Part shown: piece by piece, positions 45,313 to 55,259 of the stretch
Position numbering within the stretch: position 1 is the first letter of the stretch
Layout: every line of letters starts with the position of its first letter
NCBI GenBank assembly: GCA_963745175.1
Contig: CAVUWK010000013.1
Span: forward strand, 62,001 to 126,000
Length of the DNA stretch: 64,000 nt
Direction: 5' to 3'
From: Bog-473 sp963745175
Lineage (GTDB): Bacteria > Actinomycetota > Acidimicrobiia > Acidimicrobiales > RAAP-2
Position numbers and translations under genes: made by a program
The notes under the pieces: generated by a model
Seen by the model: only the letters and a program-made list of their open reading frames with translations
Told to the model about the DNA's origin: nothing
Databases searched by the model: none

Positions 45313-47137
45313 ATGACGTTTCTCCAGGCGGTCCAGGCCTGCCAGCGCCGGTGGTGGATCCCGGTGGTGCTGGTGGTTGTTGCCGTTGCTGCCGTCTACG
45401 CCCTCAACCCGGCGAGTAAGAACCAGAAGCCCCAGTACGTGGCCTCGACCATCCAGCTCGTGAACCCGTCGTCCAATGGGACGACGAGCGCGGTGAACCT
45501 GCCCGAGGCGCAGCTCGAGGTCAAAGTGGGGTCGGTGCCCGGTGCGGCCGCCAAGATCCTGAAGTATCAAGGCAATCCCGTGGCGTTGGCCGCCATCCCC
45601 CAGGTGAGTATCAATCCGAGCGTGGGCACCTTGACCATCTCGGTCAGCGGTCCCGACGGCGCCCGCGATGCCGCGATCGCGAACGCATTCGCCAACGCGC
45701 TGAATCTTCACACCACGCAGACCGCGATCAACGCATACGAGTCCCAGATCAACACGATCCAGAACCAGCTGAACTCGCTTCAGACGCAGATCACTGCGAA
45801 CGAGCCGAACACGGACCCGGTCAGCCAGGCCAAGGTGGGCGGCCTCGAGGACCAGTACCGAGTTTCCTTCAATCAGTTCCAGCAACTGGCGGCCCAAGGG
45901 CAGCCACAATCGACCTTCACCTTCCTCCAACATGCCGTGCCCGTTCGGTCAGGCGGGAGCGGCCTGCCGAGGAGCCGGCTGGCCCAAGCGCTCATCGCCG
46001 GCTTCGTCGCCCTGCTGATTGGCCTGGCCATCGCCATCCTTCTCGAGCTCCTGCGGCCACGGATCCGGGACCGCATCGATGCCGAGCGGGAGTTCGGCAG
46101 CACGGTGCTGGCCGAGGTGCCCCACCTCTCGCGGCAAATTGCGCCGTCGCTATGCCCAGGCCGGCCTCGACGACTACCGGCTCGGCGCCTTCCGCGAGTC
46201 CTACCGGATGTTGCGCACCGCGATTCTGCTCCAGGGGGCCGCGGACCCATACCGTTCGAACGGCCAGGGCGCAAGCCCCGGACCGCATTTGGTGTCGGGG
46301 CCACAGGTGATTCTGGTCACCTCCGCCGTGGCTGGAGAAGGCAAGTCCACCACCGTGGCCAATCTGGCAGTGGCCATGGCCGAATCGGGGCGCGAGGTGC
46401 TCGTCTGTGACGCGGACTTCCGCGCTCCGACGGTCCATCTCGCGTTCGGCCTCGAAACAGGCCCAGGGCTGACGGACCTGATCACCGATCCGGATCTCTC
46501 GGGGAATCTGGTCGATCTGGTGCACCCCACCCCGGTGGCCGGCGTGTCCCTCGTCCACGGCGGGAGCAGTATGGAGAATGCCGCCGAGCTGGTGGCGACC
46601 AAAGGCGCGCGTCTACTCGAGCAGGCCCGGTCACTGGCCGATGTCGTCATCATGGACACCGCGCCACTGCTCGTGGTCAGCGATGCCAGCGAGCTGCTGC
46701 CCGAAGTCGACGCCGTGGTGATCGTGGCGCGGGTCCATCGGACGACCCGGGACAGCGCGCGTCGTACGTCTGAGCTCCTCGAGCGGGCCGACATCCCGGT
46801 CCTGGGCGTCGTGCTCATCGGCACCCAGAGCCCGGGGATGGCCTACTACGGGCGTCAGTACGGCTACGGCCCCAAGGACGCGAAGACCAATTGGCGACAT
46901 TGGTGGATCACCCGGCGGCGTCATGTCGACGTGGTCAGGGTCGACGCCGTGAGCCAGCCTCGCGACGTCGTCGGGGTCGGGGCGAGCCGGCGGCCCGGCC
47001 CCGAGGACCCGGAGCCCGAGGATCTGGAGGCTCTGGAGGATGCTCCTCCGCACGCTGAATTCAACGAGGTGGTCGGCGCGAGAGTCAGTGACACCGGAGA
47101 TCCCCGGCATTCCCGGCAGGAGCCGGGCCAGGGCTGA
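45313..47137 (+). CDS. Wzz-type co-polymerase fused to BY-kinase (CpsC/CpsD-like), one frameshift near 46133
   Basis: Residues 1-230 form a Wzz-like chain-length domain with a membrane helix at each end (WWIPVVLVVVAVAAVYAL and LIAGFVALLIGLAIAILLEL) and a coiled segment between. After one base is removed near 46133 the kinase half follows: Walker A VTSAVAGEGKSTTVANLA, Walker A' VLVCDADFRAP and Walker B DVVIMDTAPLLV. The tail lacks the usual C-terminal tyrosine cluster; only YYGRQYGYG near residue 515 could be phosphorylated. Such proteins tune polymer length in Wzy-dependent systems. The corrected length is about 607 residues. Confidence 0.84.
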
Positions 47138-47152
47138 CCGGGCCCGGCGTCC

Positions 47153-47434
47153 GTGCAGCAATCAGAGAAGTGGAGGCGGGCCGAGGCTGCGCTGTTTCGG
47201 CAGGCCTTGGACGATGTGGTGATCCTGGTCCCCGGGCCCGAACCTGAGCCCGAGCCTTTCGCCCTGGCCGGAGGCGCGGCCCTGTGGCGCCTGCTGGAGC
47301 AGCCGCGCACCACTCGCCAGTTGTTGTCTGCCCTCGCGGCGGGCTTGGCCATCGACACCGAGGCGGATGGGGAGCTTGAGGGCCTTCTGGCCCGGTTGGC
47401 CGAGGCGGGGGCGGTCGACCGGATGCCGGGTTGA
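47153..47434 (+). CDS. Small PqqD-like protein (putative RiPP recognition element)
   Basis: The 93-residue protein has the PqqD-like sequence VVILVPGPEPEPEPFALAGG, then ALWRLLEQPRTTRQLLSALA and a C-terminal winged-helix-like LEGLLARLAEAGAVDRM. PqqD-family domains bind leader peptides of ribosomally made natural products, and stand-alone forms occur in lasso-peptide clusters (B1). Its TGA overlaps the ATG of the nucleotidyltransferase gene, and similar genes (HPr-kinase-like, PqqD fusion) follow. No precursor peptide was found beside it. Confidence 0.65.
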   Translation: MQQSEKWRRAEAALFRQALDDVVILVPGPEPEPEPFALAGGAALWRLLEQPRTTRQLLSALAAGLAIDTEADGELEGLLARLAEAGAVDRMPG

Positions 47435-48543
47435 TGGCGCCTTCAGCGGCGGGCCGTGGAGGATCCATCACCGCGGTAGCCGGGTTCGGGCTCCCGGGCG
47501 CGCCGGCTCCCCCCGCCGAACCGCTCGGGCCGGAGGCCTGGCAGGATCTGCAGTTCGCGGTCGGGCACCAGCGCATCGAAGGTCTCCTGGGCGCGGCGGT
47601 AGAGGCCGGGGCCTGGCCGGTGACGGGCGGGCAACTCGATGATGTCCGCGAGGCCACCCGGGCCCGGGCCAAGGTCGACCTCTGCCTGGAGCATGAGCTC
47701 CTGGTCGCGGTCCGGACGCTCGAGGATGCCGGCGTGACGTGCCGGGTTCTCAAGGGCTCGGCGTGGGCGCACTCTGTCTATCCGGATCCGTCGTGGCGCG
47801 GTTTCGGCGACGTCGACCTGCTCGTGCGAGGTGACGACTGGTACCGGGTCATCGAGGTGCTCCAAGCCACCGGGGCCAGCCGGACCCTGCCCGAGTTGCG
47901 GCCCGACTTCGACCGTCGGTTCGGCAAGGACGCCACATTCCTGGCCCGCAGCGGCTGGCAGGTAGACCTGCACCGCAGGCTCGTGGTCGGCCCGTTTGGT
48001 CTTTGGGTCGACGAGGGTGACTTGTTCGCCTGTCCGGCCTCACTGTCCATCGGCGGGGTGACCGTGGCCACCCTCAACAAGGAGGCTTCGTTCCTGCACG
48101 CCTGTTACAACGCCGCCTTGGCCGACGATCCCCCTCGGCTCATCGCCGTCCGTGACGTGTGCCAGGTGGCGTTGACGGGCGCCCCCGAACCGAGCGTGGT
48201 GGAGGTGATGGCGCAGCGCTGGAGGGCGCCGGCGGTGATCGCCCGGGCCTTGTCGTTGGCGGCCGACTTGTTCGGGCAAGAGGTATGGCGCCGGCCCGTC
48301 GCAGCGCCCTTCGCGGCCCATCGCGCCACGGCCTGGGAGCGGGCGCTCGTGGCCTCCTACCGCGGACCCGGCCGTGGCTATACCAGCCAGTTGGCCACGG
48401 TGGTGGCGCTGGCAGGCGCCGGTGAGCGGCTGGCCTACCTGCGGGCCTTGGCGCGCCCTCAGCCGGCCTACCTGGCCGCCCGAGGGTTGTCCCCGCTGGC
48501 GTATCTCCGGAAGGCGGCGCGCCGGACATGGGAGAGCCGATGA
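47434..48543 (+). CDS. Nucleotidyltransferase-family protein (NTP_transf_5-like)
   Basis: The 369-residue protein contains CRVLKGSAWAHSVYPDPSWR followed by GFGDVDLLVRGDDW, the nucleotidyltransferase active-site pair of acidic residues. WQVDLHRRLVVGPFGLW and a helical C-terminal half follow (LNKEASFLHACYNAALAD). This uncharacterised family is found next to PqqD-like and HPr-kinase-like genes in some lasso-peptide and exopolysaccharide clusters. The start overlaps the upstream stop (TGATG), so the two proteins are made together. Confidence 0.75.
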   Translation: MAPSAAGRGGSITAVAGFGLPGAPAPPAEPLGPEAWQDLQFAVGHQRIEGLLGAAVEAGAWPVTGGQLDDVREATRARAKVDLCLEHELLVAVRTLEDAGVTCRVLKGSAWAHSVYPDPSWRGFGDVDLLVRGDDWYRVIEVLQATGASRTLPELRPDFDRRFGKDATFLARSGWQVDLHRRLVVGPFGLWVDEGDLFACPASLSIGGVTVATLNKEASFLHACYNAALADDPPRLIAVRDVCQVALTGAPEPSVVEVMAQRWRAPAVIARALSLAADLFGQEVWRRPVAAPFAAHRATAWERALVASYRGPGRGYTSQLATVVALAGAGERLAYLRALARPQPAYLAARGLSPLAYLRKAARRTWESR

Positions 48544-50017
48544 GCCAGCTCCGCGCCCCGTCCCCCGGGGGGCAAGGCCCGGGCGAGCGAACCCGACGCA
48601 CGACCGTCGGGTCGGTCCCCGCGTTCGCCGGGAACCGGGCTCCATCAGGGGTGCTGGCCGTCGGCATCGGCATCGTCGTCTTGCTCGGCTTCGTGTGGAC
48701 CTTGCTCGAGGGGAACTACAACGAATTCGGGGCCGTGCTGATCGCTCTGTTCCTCGTCGTCGCCACGGTGCCCCTCGCCCGTCATGCCGCCCGCATCGAG
48801 AACTGGGCCGGGCTCTCGACGCTGCTCATGGGCGGCATGGTTCTGCGGCTCGGCGGCGGCCTCGCCCGCTACGTGGTGGCCTACGGCCTCTACGGGGGGG
48901 TGGCCGATGCGAGCACCTACACCACGGTGGCGCAGAACAACTATCACGCCTTCCGGCATCTTCACGCCTTCACGCCGAACACAGGGGTGTACCACGGCCT
49001 GGTGCCGTGGATCGACACCGTGGTCTACGCCATCGCGGGCCCGACCGAGCTCGGCTCCTTCTTCGTCTTCGCCTGGTTCAACTTCCTCGGTTGCTACCTG
49101 TTCTACCGGGCCTTCCGGATCGCCTTTCCCGAAGGGGACGGCCGTCGCTACGCCTTTCTGGTCATCCTCCTGCCCTCGCTGCTCTACTGGCCCTCCAGCC
49201 TGGGCAAGGAGGGCTGGATGATGTTGGCCCTGGGCCTGGCCTCCTACGGCCTGGCTCGAGCCCTGGCCGGCCGCTTCGGGGGTTACCTGGCGTTGCTGGC
49301 CGGCCTGGGGGCCATGCTGCTGGTGCGGCCCCATCTGGCCCTGATCTTCCTGCCAGCCGCCCTCCTCTCCCTCCTCCTCCGCCGGGGGACGCCGGGACGG
49401 AACCGACCGCTGGCCCGGGTCGTCGGGGTTGTGGTCGTCCTCCTGGCCTCCCTGGTGGTGGTGGGGAAGGTGCAGTCCTACTTCGGCATCACCAACCTGG
49501 ACGTGCAGTCGGTGACCAAGGAGCTCAACACGACCAGGACGCAGACGGCGGAAGGCAATTCCGCCTTCACCCCGCCCAACGCGCAGTCTCCGCTGGGCTA
49601 CCCCGAGGCGGTGGTGACGGTCCTTTTTCGCCCGTTCCCCTGGGAGGCCCACAGCGGAGACAGTCCTGGTCTCCTCGGGCGAGGGCCTGCTCCTCCTGGC
49701 CCTGGCGGCGGCGTCGTGGCGCCGGCTGCGCCGATTGCCCCACTTCCTGATCCGAAATCCCTACGTGATGTTCTCCTTCGTCTACTCCGCCCTCTTCATA
49801 TCTGGCCTTCTCCAACTTCTCGAACTTCGGGATCCTGGCCCGCGAGCGGGTCCAGATGCTGCCCATGGTGCTGGTCATGCTGGCCCTCCCCATGGCGCGG
49901 GCCGGACCTGTCGCGGCCACGCCCGAGGGCGATGCCGTCGACGCCACGCGCTCCCGCACCCTGCGCCGCTACGGCTCAGCCCGCCAGCCCGGACGGGCGG
50001 CCGGTCACGCCCGCGCC
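48540..50017 (+). CDS. Wzy-like polysaccharide polymerase, two frameshifts
   Basis: This is a multi-pass membrane protein of about 480 residues with about ten helices. The blocks VADASTYTTVAQNNYHAFRH, FNFLGCYLFYRAFRIAFP, LPSLLYWPSSLGKEGWMMLA and FVYSALFI recall O-antigen polymerases and EpsG-like proteins. Shifts by one base near 49660 and 49803 are needed to reach ARERVQMLPMVLVMLALP. No stop codon occurs in any frame between 49920 and 50100, so the exact end is unknown; the end given here is only the base before the next likely start. ATG 48540 overlaps the upstream stop (ATGA). Confidence 0.68.
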
Positions 50018-50856
50018 GTGGCTGGACCGTATCGGGCCTTGGGCTGCTGCTTCGACGTCGACGGTGGCCGCCGGCCCCTTCCGACGCCGTCGTGCACCGT
50101 ACGTTGGCCGACCTGTCCAGCACCGGACCGGCCACGCTCCACTACCAGGTGGCCGCCGCGCCCGGTCCCGCAGGCCTCCTGGCCGTGGTCATGCGGGACG
50201 GCCAGCGCATCGACGGTCCCTCGCCCATCTCCGACGCGCTGGTCCGCCTCGTGGCCGACGCCAACGTCATGGCCGTGGCGTCCCGTCCGGACAAGCTCGT
50301 CCTGCACGCCGGCGCCGTGTCCCTGGGGGGCTGCGGCCTCCTCCTGCCCGGCCCTTCGGGAGCGGGCAAGTCCACGTTGACGGCTGCCCTGGTGTCGGGC
50401 GGGTTCGCCTACCTGAGCGACGAGGCGGCGGCCATCGACCCCGACTCGCTCGAGATCGAGCCGTACCCCAAGCCGCTGTCGCTCGCGGGAGCCTCGCTGG
50501 CCTTGCTGGGCCATCCGGCACCCCCCGGCGACGCTGGATGGCACAAGCAGGTGGTCGCCTGTTCGTACCTGCGCTCCGGCGCCGTCGGCCGACCCGTTCC
50601 ACCCCGCCTGCTCGTCTTCCCCTCGTACCAACCCGGCGAGACGAGCACGCTGACCCCGATGAGCCGGGCCGAAGCGATGATGGCGGTGGCCGATTCCTCG
50701 TTCAACTTCGGCGATCACGGTGGTGAGTGGATGCCACTCCTGCATCGTCTGGTGGCGGGGTGTTGGTGCGGACGCCTTACCATTGGTGACCTGGACGAGG
50801 CGACGGAACTTCTGACCCAGTTGGCGCGAGCCGAAGGAGGTGTCCGGGCACGGTGA
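50018..50856 (+). CDS. HPr-kinase-related P-loop protein, one frameshift near 50070
   Basis: The kinase-like core shows LVLHAGAVSLGGCGLLLPGP, the P-loop GPSGAGKSTLTAALV, FAYLSDEAAAIDPDSLEIEP and the C-terminal block SFNFGDHGGEWMPLLHRLVA. This is the HprK-related group that accompanies PqqD-like genes; in paeninodin-type lasso clusters such a kinase phosphorylates the precursor peptide. The N-terminus (YRALGCCFDVDGG) lies in a second frame and joins DAVVHRTLADLSSTGPATLH after a one-base correction. GTG 50018 is a tentative start. The stop overlaps the next GTG. Confidence 0.72.
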
Positions 50857-52034
50857 GCGAACGAGATCCGGACGATGTCGTGACGGCAACGTTCGTCGCC
50901 ACGTCGCGCCCCGACGTGGCACAGGTCGAGATCGACGGGGAAATCGTGCTCTACGACGACAGGGCCAAGGTCATGCACCGGCTCAGCCCGACCGCGGGGC
51001 AGGTCTGGCGTTGCCTGGACGGTTCGGGCAGCCTGGCCGAAATCTCCGCCGACCTCGCCGACGTCTACCAAGCCGATCCGGGGCAGGTCCTGGCCGACGT
51101 GGTCGCCACGGCACGCCGATTCGGGTCCGCCGGCCTCCTGGTCGGGGTGGGCGACCCTCCCGACAGCGAGGATGCGGACGATCCTCCCGAACACGAGCCG
51201 AGGGAGCCGGACGGCCCTTTTGTCCCTGAGCCGGCTGCCTCGTGCATGGACGGCTCTTTCCCGCTTGGTGAAGCAGGCACGCTGACCGTGAAGGTGGGGC
51301 GCTATCTGCTCGGCGTGCGCTTCAGCACTCCCGAACTGGTCGACATCGCCCGGGAGGTCCTGGCTCCGTCGCTGGTCGAAGGGGTGGTGGCACCCCCGAA
51401 CGTGTCCGTGGTGGCCACGCGGGCCCGAGCTGGCCGGCCCCTGCTGTATTGCTACCGCTCGACCATGTTGGTCGACGCGGGCTCGCAGCCCGCGGCGGGC
51501 GTTGGCGGCCGCGGCCAACTTGCTCACGAACTGCGTCCCACGCGACCCCGGCGGCGTGCGCCTGCTTGCCCTGGCTGCCATGCGGACCGGCGAGGTGGCG
51601 CTGTTCTGCTCCGGAAAGCTGGCGGGTTGCGGCCCGTCTGGTGCCCCGGTCTGCGCGCCGCCGGGTGGGAGGTCCTCGATGCGCCTGAGGTCGATCTCGA
51701 CCCCGAGGGAAACGTCGTCATCGCTGACTCTGCCGTGGCGCTGGACGCCGCCGCCCTGGCTCGCCTGCCCGCCCACCGGTCCGACGAAACCCCGCCCGGT
51801 CCGGGCCGCTACCCGGTGGCGGCCTGGGTGGCCGTGGCGGGCGAGGACCCGGTGCCCGAGACCATGGCGGGCCGGGTGGCGCTGGTTGCGGCAGGCATGC
51901 CGGACCTCGACGCCGAGTCCGCCCCGTCGGCGTTCGAGACCACATCCGTCATGCTGAGTCGGGCGGCCTGGGCGGTCAGCCCGACCCTCAACGCGAACGA
52001 CCTCGCCGCAACGCTGGCTCGCGCCCTGCCATAG
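50853..52034 (+). CDS. PqqD-like domain fused to a degenerate HPr-kinase-like domain, three frameshifts
   Basis: Residues 25-100 form a PqqD-like domain (AQVEIDGEIVLYDDRAKVMH, LSPTAGQVWRCLDGSGSLAE). The rest (VGRYLLGVRFSTPELVDIAR, then LLALAAMRTGEVALFCSGKL, then RAAGWEVLDAPEVDLDPEG) parallels the HprK-like neighbour, but the P-loop is reduced to CSGKL. It would therefore be a pseudokinase; this is my inference. Between 51490 and 51660 reading passes through all three frames. The sum is zero modulo three, so the frame stays open but about 55 residues are garbled unless corrected. Corrected length is about 392 residues. Confidence 0.6.
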   Translation: MSERDPDDVVTATFVATSRPDVAQVEIDGEIVLYDDRAKVMHRLSPTAGQVWRCLDGSGSLAEISADLADVYQADPGQVLADVVATARRFGSAGLLVGVGDPPDSEDADDPPEHEPREPDGPFVPEPAASCMDGSFPLGEAGTLTVKVGRYLLGVRFSTPELVDIAREVLAPSLVEGVVAPPNVSVVATRARAGRPLLYCYRSTMLVDAGSQPAAGVGGRGQLAHELRPTRPRRRAPACPGCHADRRGGAVLLRKAGGLRPVWCPGLRAAGWEVLDAPEVDLDPEGNVVIADSAVALDAAALARLPAHRSDETPPGPGRYPVAAWVAVAGEDPVPETMAGRVALVAAGMPDLDAESAPSAFETTSVMLSRAAWAVSPTLNANDLAATLARALP

Positions 52035-52044
52035 GGAGCCTGGC

Positions 52045-53215
52045 TCAGCGCCGCACCTCGTCGTAGACAGCCTCGAGGCGTGCCGTGGATCGGTGGATGT
52101 CGAACAGGGCCGATCGTTCACGCGCGGCGCGGCCGAGCGATGGCCCGCCTTCCGCCGTCGCCGGCCAGTGCCGCCAAGGCGTCACCGAGCAGATCGGGTC
52201 GCCCGGCCGGCACCGTGAGCCCTTCGACCCCCGGGCGGACAGCGTCGGCCATCCCTCCCACCGCGGTGGCCACCACGGGTAGCCCGAGGGCCAGCGCTTC
52301 CATCAACGACACCGGGTAGCCCTCGGCCAGCGACGACAGGGTGAAGATGTCGCCGGCGGCCAGCACGTCGAGCGCGTCGGATCGGTAGCCGAGGAGCTGG
52401 AAGTCGTCTCCGAGTCCCATCCGAGCGGCCAATGCCCGCACCTCGCCTTCCAACGGCCCCTGGCCCACCGCAACGACGCGGATCGCCGCGCCGGCGTCGA
52501 GGGCCCGGCGGGCCGCCCCGAGGAGGGTCGGGTAGTCCTTGTGGGCGCGCAGGTTGGCCAGCGTGACCACGACCACCGTGTCATCGCCGACCCCCAGCTC
52601 GGCGCGGATCCGCTCCCGACCCGCCCGGTGCGCCGCCGCGTCGTCGAGATCGATCCCGTGGACCAGGACCTCTGTCCGTCGCCGGAACGGCGCGGGCATG
52701 GAGGCCAGGGCCGCCTGCGACACGGCCAACCGGGCGTCGTCAAGGGGGTAGGTCGAGCGCATTGGCCCAGCGGGTGGCCCGCCCGTAGCCCTCCCAGCTG
52801 TTGTGCTCGGTGTAGACGACCGCCGGGCGCCGCCGCCCGAGGGCGTGCAGGACCGGGCGGGCCACCGCAGCCGGGTAGGGGGCGTGCACGTGGACGACGT
52901 CGATCCCAGGTCCACCACCAGCCGGCGCAGCCGTCCCGCCCACCGCAGGTCGTGTTCGGCCGGACCCTCGAGGCACACCGTTTCCACACCGGCCTCGCCG
53001 AGCTCACCGACCAGGTGGTCCTTCTCCGGGAGCAGGTAGGCGGCCGTGCAGGAGAAGCGGTCGCGGTCGATGGTGCGGGCCAGGGCCACCAGCAGCCGCT
53101 CGGCGCCGCCCGGCCCGAGCCCCTTGGTCAGCCACAGGACCCGCTGCGCACCTTGACCCACGGCCCGACAGTACGCTGCGCCCAGCAGCTCGCCTGGCGA
53201 CGTCGGGGCGGGCAT
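52045..53215 (-). CDS. Glycosyltransferase family 4, three frameshifts
   Basis: The protein starts with RVLWLTKGLGPGGAERLLVA, and later shows LAVSQAALASMPAPFRRRTE, VVVTLANLRAHKDYPTLLGA and FTLSSLAEGYPVSLMEALAL. The stretch at 52745-52915 is out of frame: correction restores GIDVVHVHAPYPAAVARPVL and YTEHNSWEGYGRATRWANA. A further correction near 52135 restores the tail FDIHRSTARLEAVYDEVRR with a stop at 52045. The start is uncertain (ATG 53239, ATG 53215 or GTG 53161). It is divergent from the asparagine synthase gene. Confidence 0.75.
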
Positions 53216-53238
53216 GGGATCGGCCACGGGGGCAGACA

Positions 53239-55204
53239 ATGTGCGGCATCGCCGGATTGCTGGACCCGGGCTGGTCGGGGACGGACGAGGAGCTGGCCCG
53301 GCTCGCTCGCGCCATGGCCCTGCCCCTGGCCCATCGGGGGCCCGACGACGAGGGCACCTGGTGCGACGGCGAGGCCGGGATCGGCTTCGGTCACCGCCGA
53401 CTGGCCGTCATCGACCTCTCGCCCGCCGGCCACCAGCCCATGGTCTCGGCCGACGGCCGCTGGGTCGCCACGTACAACGGCGAGTGCTACAACGCCGCCG
53501 AGCTGCGGGCCGCCCTGCCGGACCGGGGCCGGGGCCTCAAGGGCCACTGCGACACCGAGGTGGTGGTGGAGGCGGTGGCCGCCTGGGGCCTGCGCCCGAC
53601 CCTCGAGCGGCTCGATGCGATGTTCGCCCTGGCCCTGTGGGACCGCCGTGACCGCGTCCTGCACCTGATCCGGGACCGCCTGGGCGAGAAGCCGCTCTAC
53701 TACTCGGTGCATGGGCGGCGTCGTCCTCTTCGGCTCGGAGCTGCGCGCGCTCCTGGCCCACCCCCGGTTCAGCCGGGAGATCGACCGGCGGGCGCTGGCC
53801 CTCCTGCTGCGCCTCAACTACATCCCGGCCCCCCTGACCATCTTCACCGGGGCGCGGAAGCTGGCCGCCGGCACGCTGGTCAGCCTGCGCCCAGGCCAGC
53901 GCGGCTGGCCCGAGCCCGAGGTCTGGTGGGACTTTCCCGCCGCGGCCCGGACCGCCATGGCGGCCCGACCGCCCGACGGACGATGACGGGGGCGCCCTCG
54001 ACCAGCTCGAGGCGGTGCTGGCCGAGGCCGTGTCCCGCCGCCTGGTCGCCGATGTCCCCATCGGCACCTTCCTGTCCGGCGGCATCGACTCCACCCTGGT
54101 CACCGCGCTGGCCCAGGCCGCGTCCCCGGGACCGGTGCGCACCTTCACGGTGGGCTTCGCCGGCCAGGGGCTCGACGAGGCGGACCACGCGGAGGCGGTG
54201 GCCCGGCATCTCGGCACCGCCCACACCCGGATCGACCTGACGGCGGACGATGCCCTGAACCTCGTGCCCCACCTCGGTCGTCACTACGACGAGCCCTTCG
54301 CCGACCCGTCCCAGTTGCCCACCCTCCTCATGTGCCGGGAGGCCAGCCGCCACGTCACCGTGGCCCTGTCGGGGGACGGCGGAGACGAGGCATTCGGCGG
54401 GTACCGGCGCTACACGGCGGGGTCCGTCCTCAGCCGGCGGGTGCTGCCCCTGCCCCGGCGCCGTGCGTCGGGCCGCCGCCGGCGCGCTCGACGCGGTGCC
54501 CGGCGCGGTGTGGGACGGCATCGGACGCGGCGCCCAGCGACTCCGGTCCGCCCCGGCCGGGGCAGACCTCGGCACCCGCGCCCACAAGCTGGCCCGCCTG
54601 CTGGCGGCCCGGTCGTCTCGCCAGGTCTACATGAGCCTGGTCTCGGCGTGGGACGACGCCGAAACGGTCGTCGCTGGGGGCTCCCGACTCGCCCTGGAGC
54701 GGTCCGCCACCCCTCGGCGGCCTGGTGGGAACGCCGGCCGAGGAGATGATGGCCTGGGACACGCTCTCGACGCTGCCCGACGAGATGTTGGTCAAGGTCG
54801 ACCGGGCCAGCATGGCCTTCGGCCTCGAGGTGCGGCCCCCGCTGGTCGACCACAAGGTGGTGGAGGCGGCCTGGAACCTGCCCCCGTCCCTGCGGATCAG
54901 CGGGGGAGTGGGCAAGCGGGCCCTGCGGCTCCTCGTCGAGCGGCACGTGCCCCGCCACCTGGTCGATCGGCCCAAGACGGGCTTCGATCCCCCCCTGGGC
55001 GTCTGGCTGCGCGGGCCGTTGCGGGACTGGGCCGAGGACCACCTCTCCGAGTCCCGTCTGCGGAACCAGGGCTTCTTCGATCCGGTGGCGGTGCGAGCCT
55101 GCTGGGACGCGCACCAGGCCGGGCGACCCGGCCTCGAATATCCGCTCTGGGCCGTCCTGGCCTTCGAGGCCTGGCTCGACGAAACGGGGGCACCAGCCGA
55201 CTGA
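53239..55204 (+). CDS. asnB: Glutamine-hydrolysing asparagine synthase-family protein, four frameshifts
   Basis: The N-terminal Cys of MCGIAGLLDPG is the glutaminase nucleophile, with HRGPDDEGTW, HRRLAVIDLSPAGHQPM and YNGECYNAAELR completing that domain. The synthetase domain has the PPi loop FLSGGIDSTLVTALAQ, ALSGDGGDEAFGGYRRY, and DEMLVKVDRASMAFGLEVR. Single extra bases near 53712, 53975, 54463 and 54715 must be removed to give about 653 residues. In glycan loci such enzymes amidate uronic acids. Beside PqqD-like and HprK-like genes the relative is the lasso-peptide cyclase. The intact glutaminase residues favour true amidotransferase chemistry. Confidence 0.82.
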
Positions 55205-55259
55205 GGGCGGCCCTGCTCGAGTCCGGCCATCGTTCCGACGCCGTCACAGGCCCATCTGT

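Noticed and set aside
9520..54720. Programmed +1 frameshifting as the explanation of broken genes
   Set aside because: No shared slippery motif was seen, the affected genes are unrelated in function, some shifts go the other way, and one gene would need four events. Sequence error is far more likely.
53239..55204. The asnB-like gene as a dedicated lasso-peptide cyclase
   Set aside because: It retains the glutaminase Cys and full asparagine-synthase motifs, and no B2 protease or precursor is adjacent. Amidation of a glycan uronic acid is equally likely, so I kept the general name.
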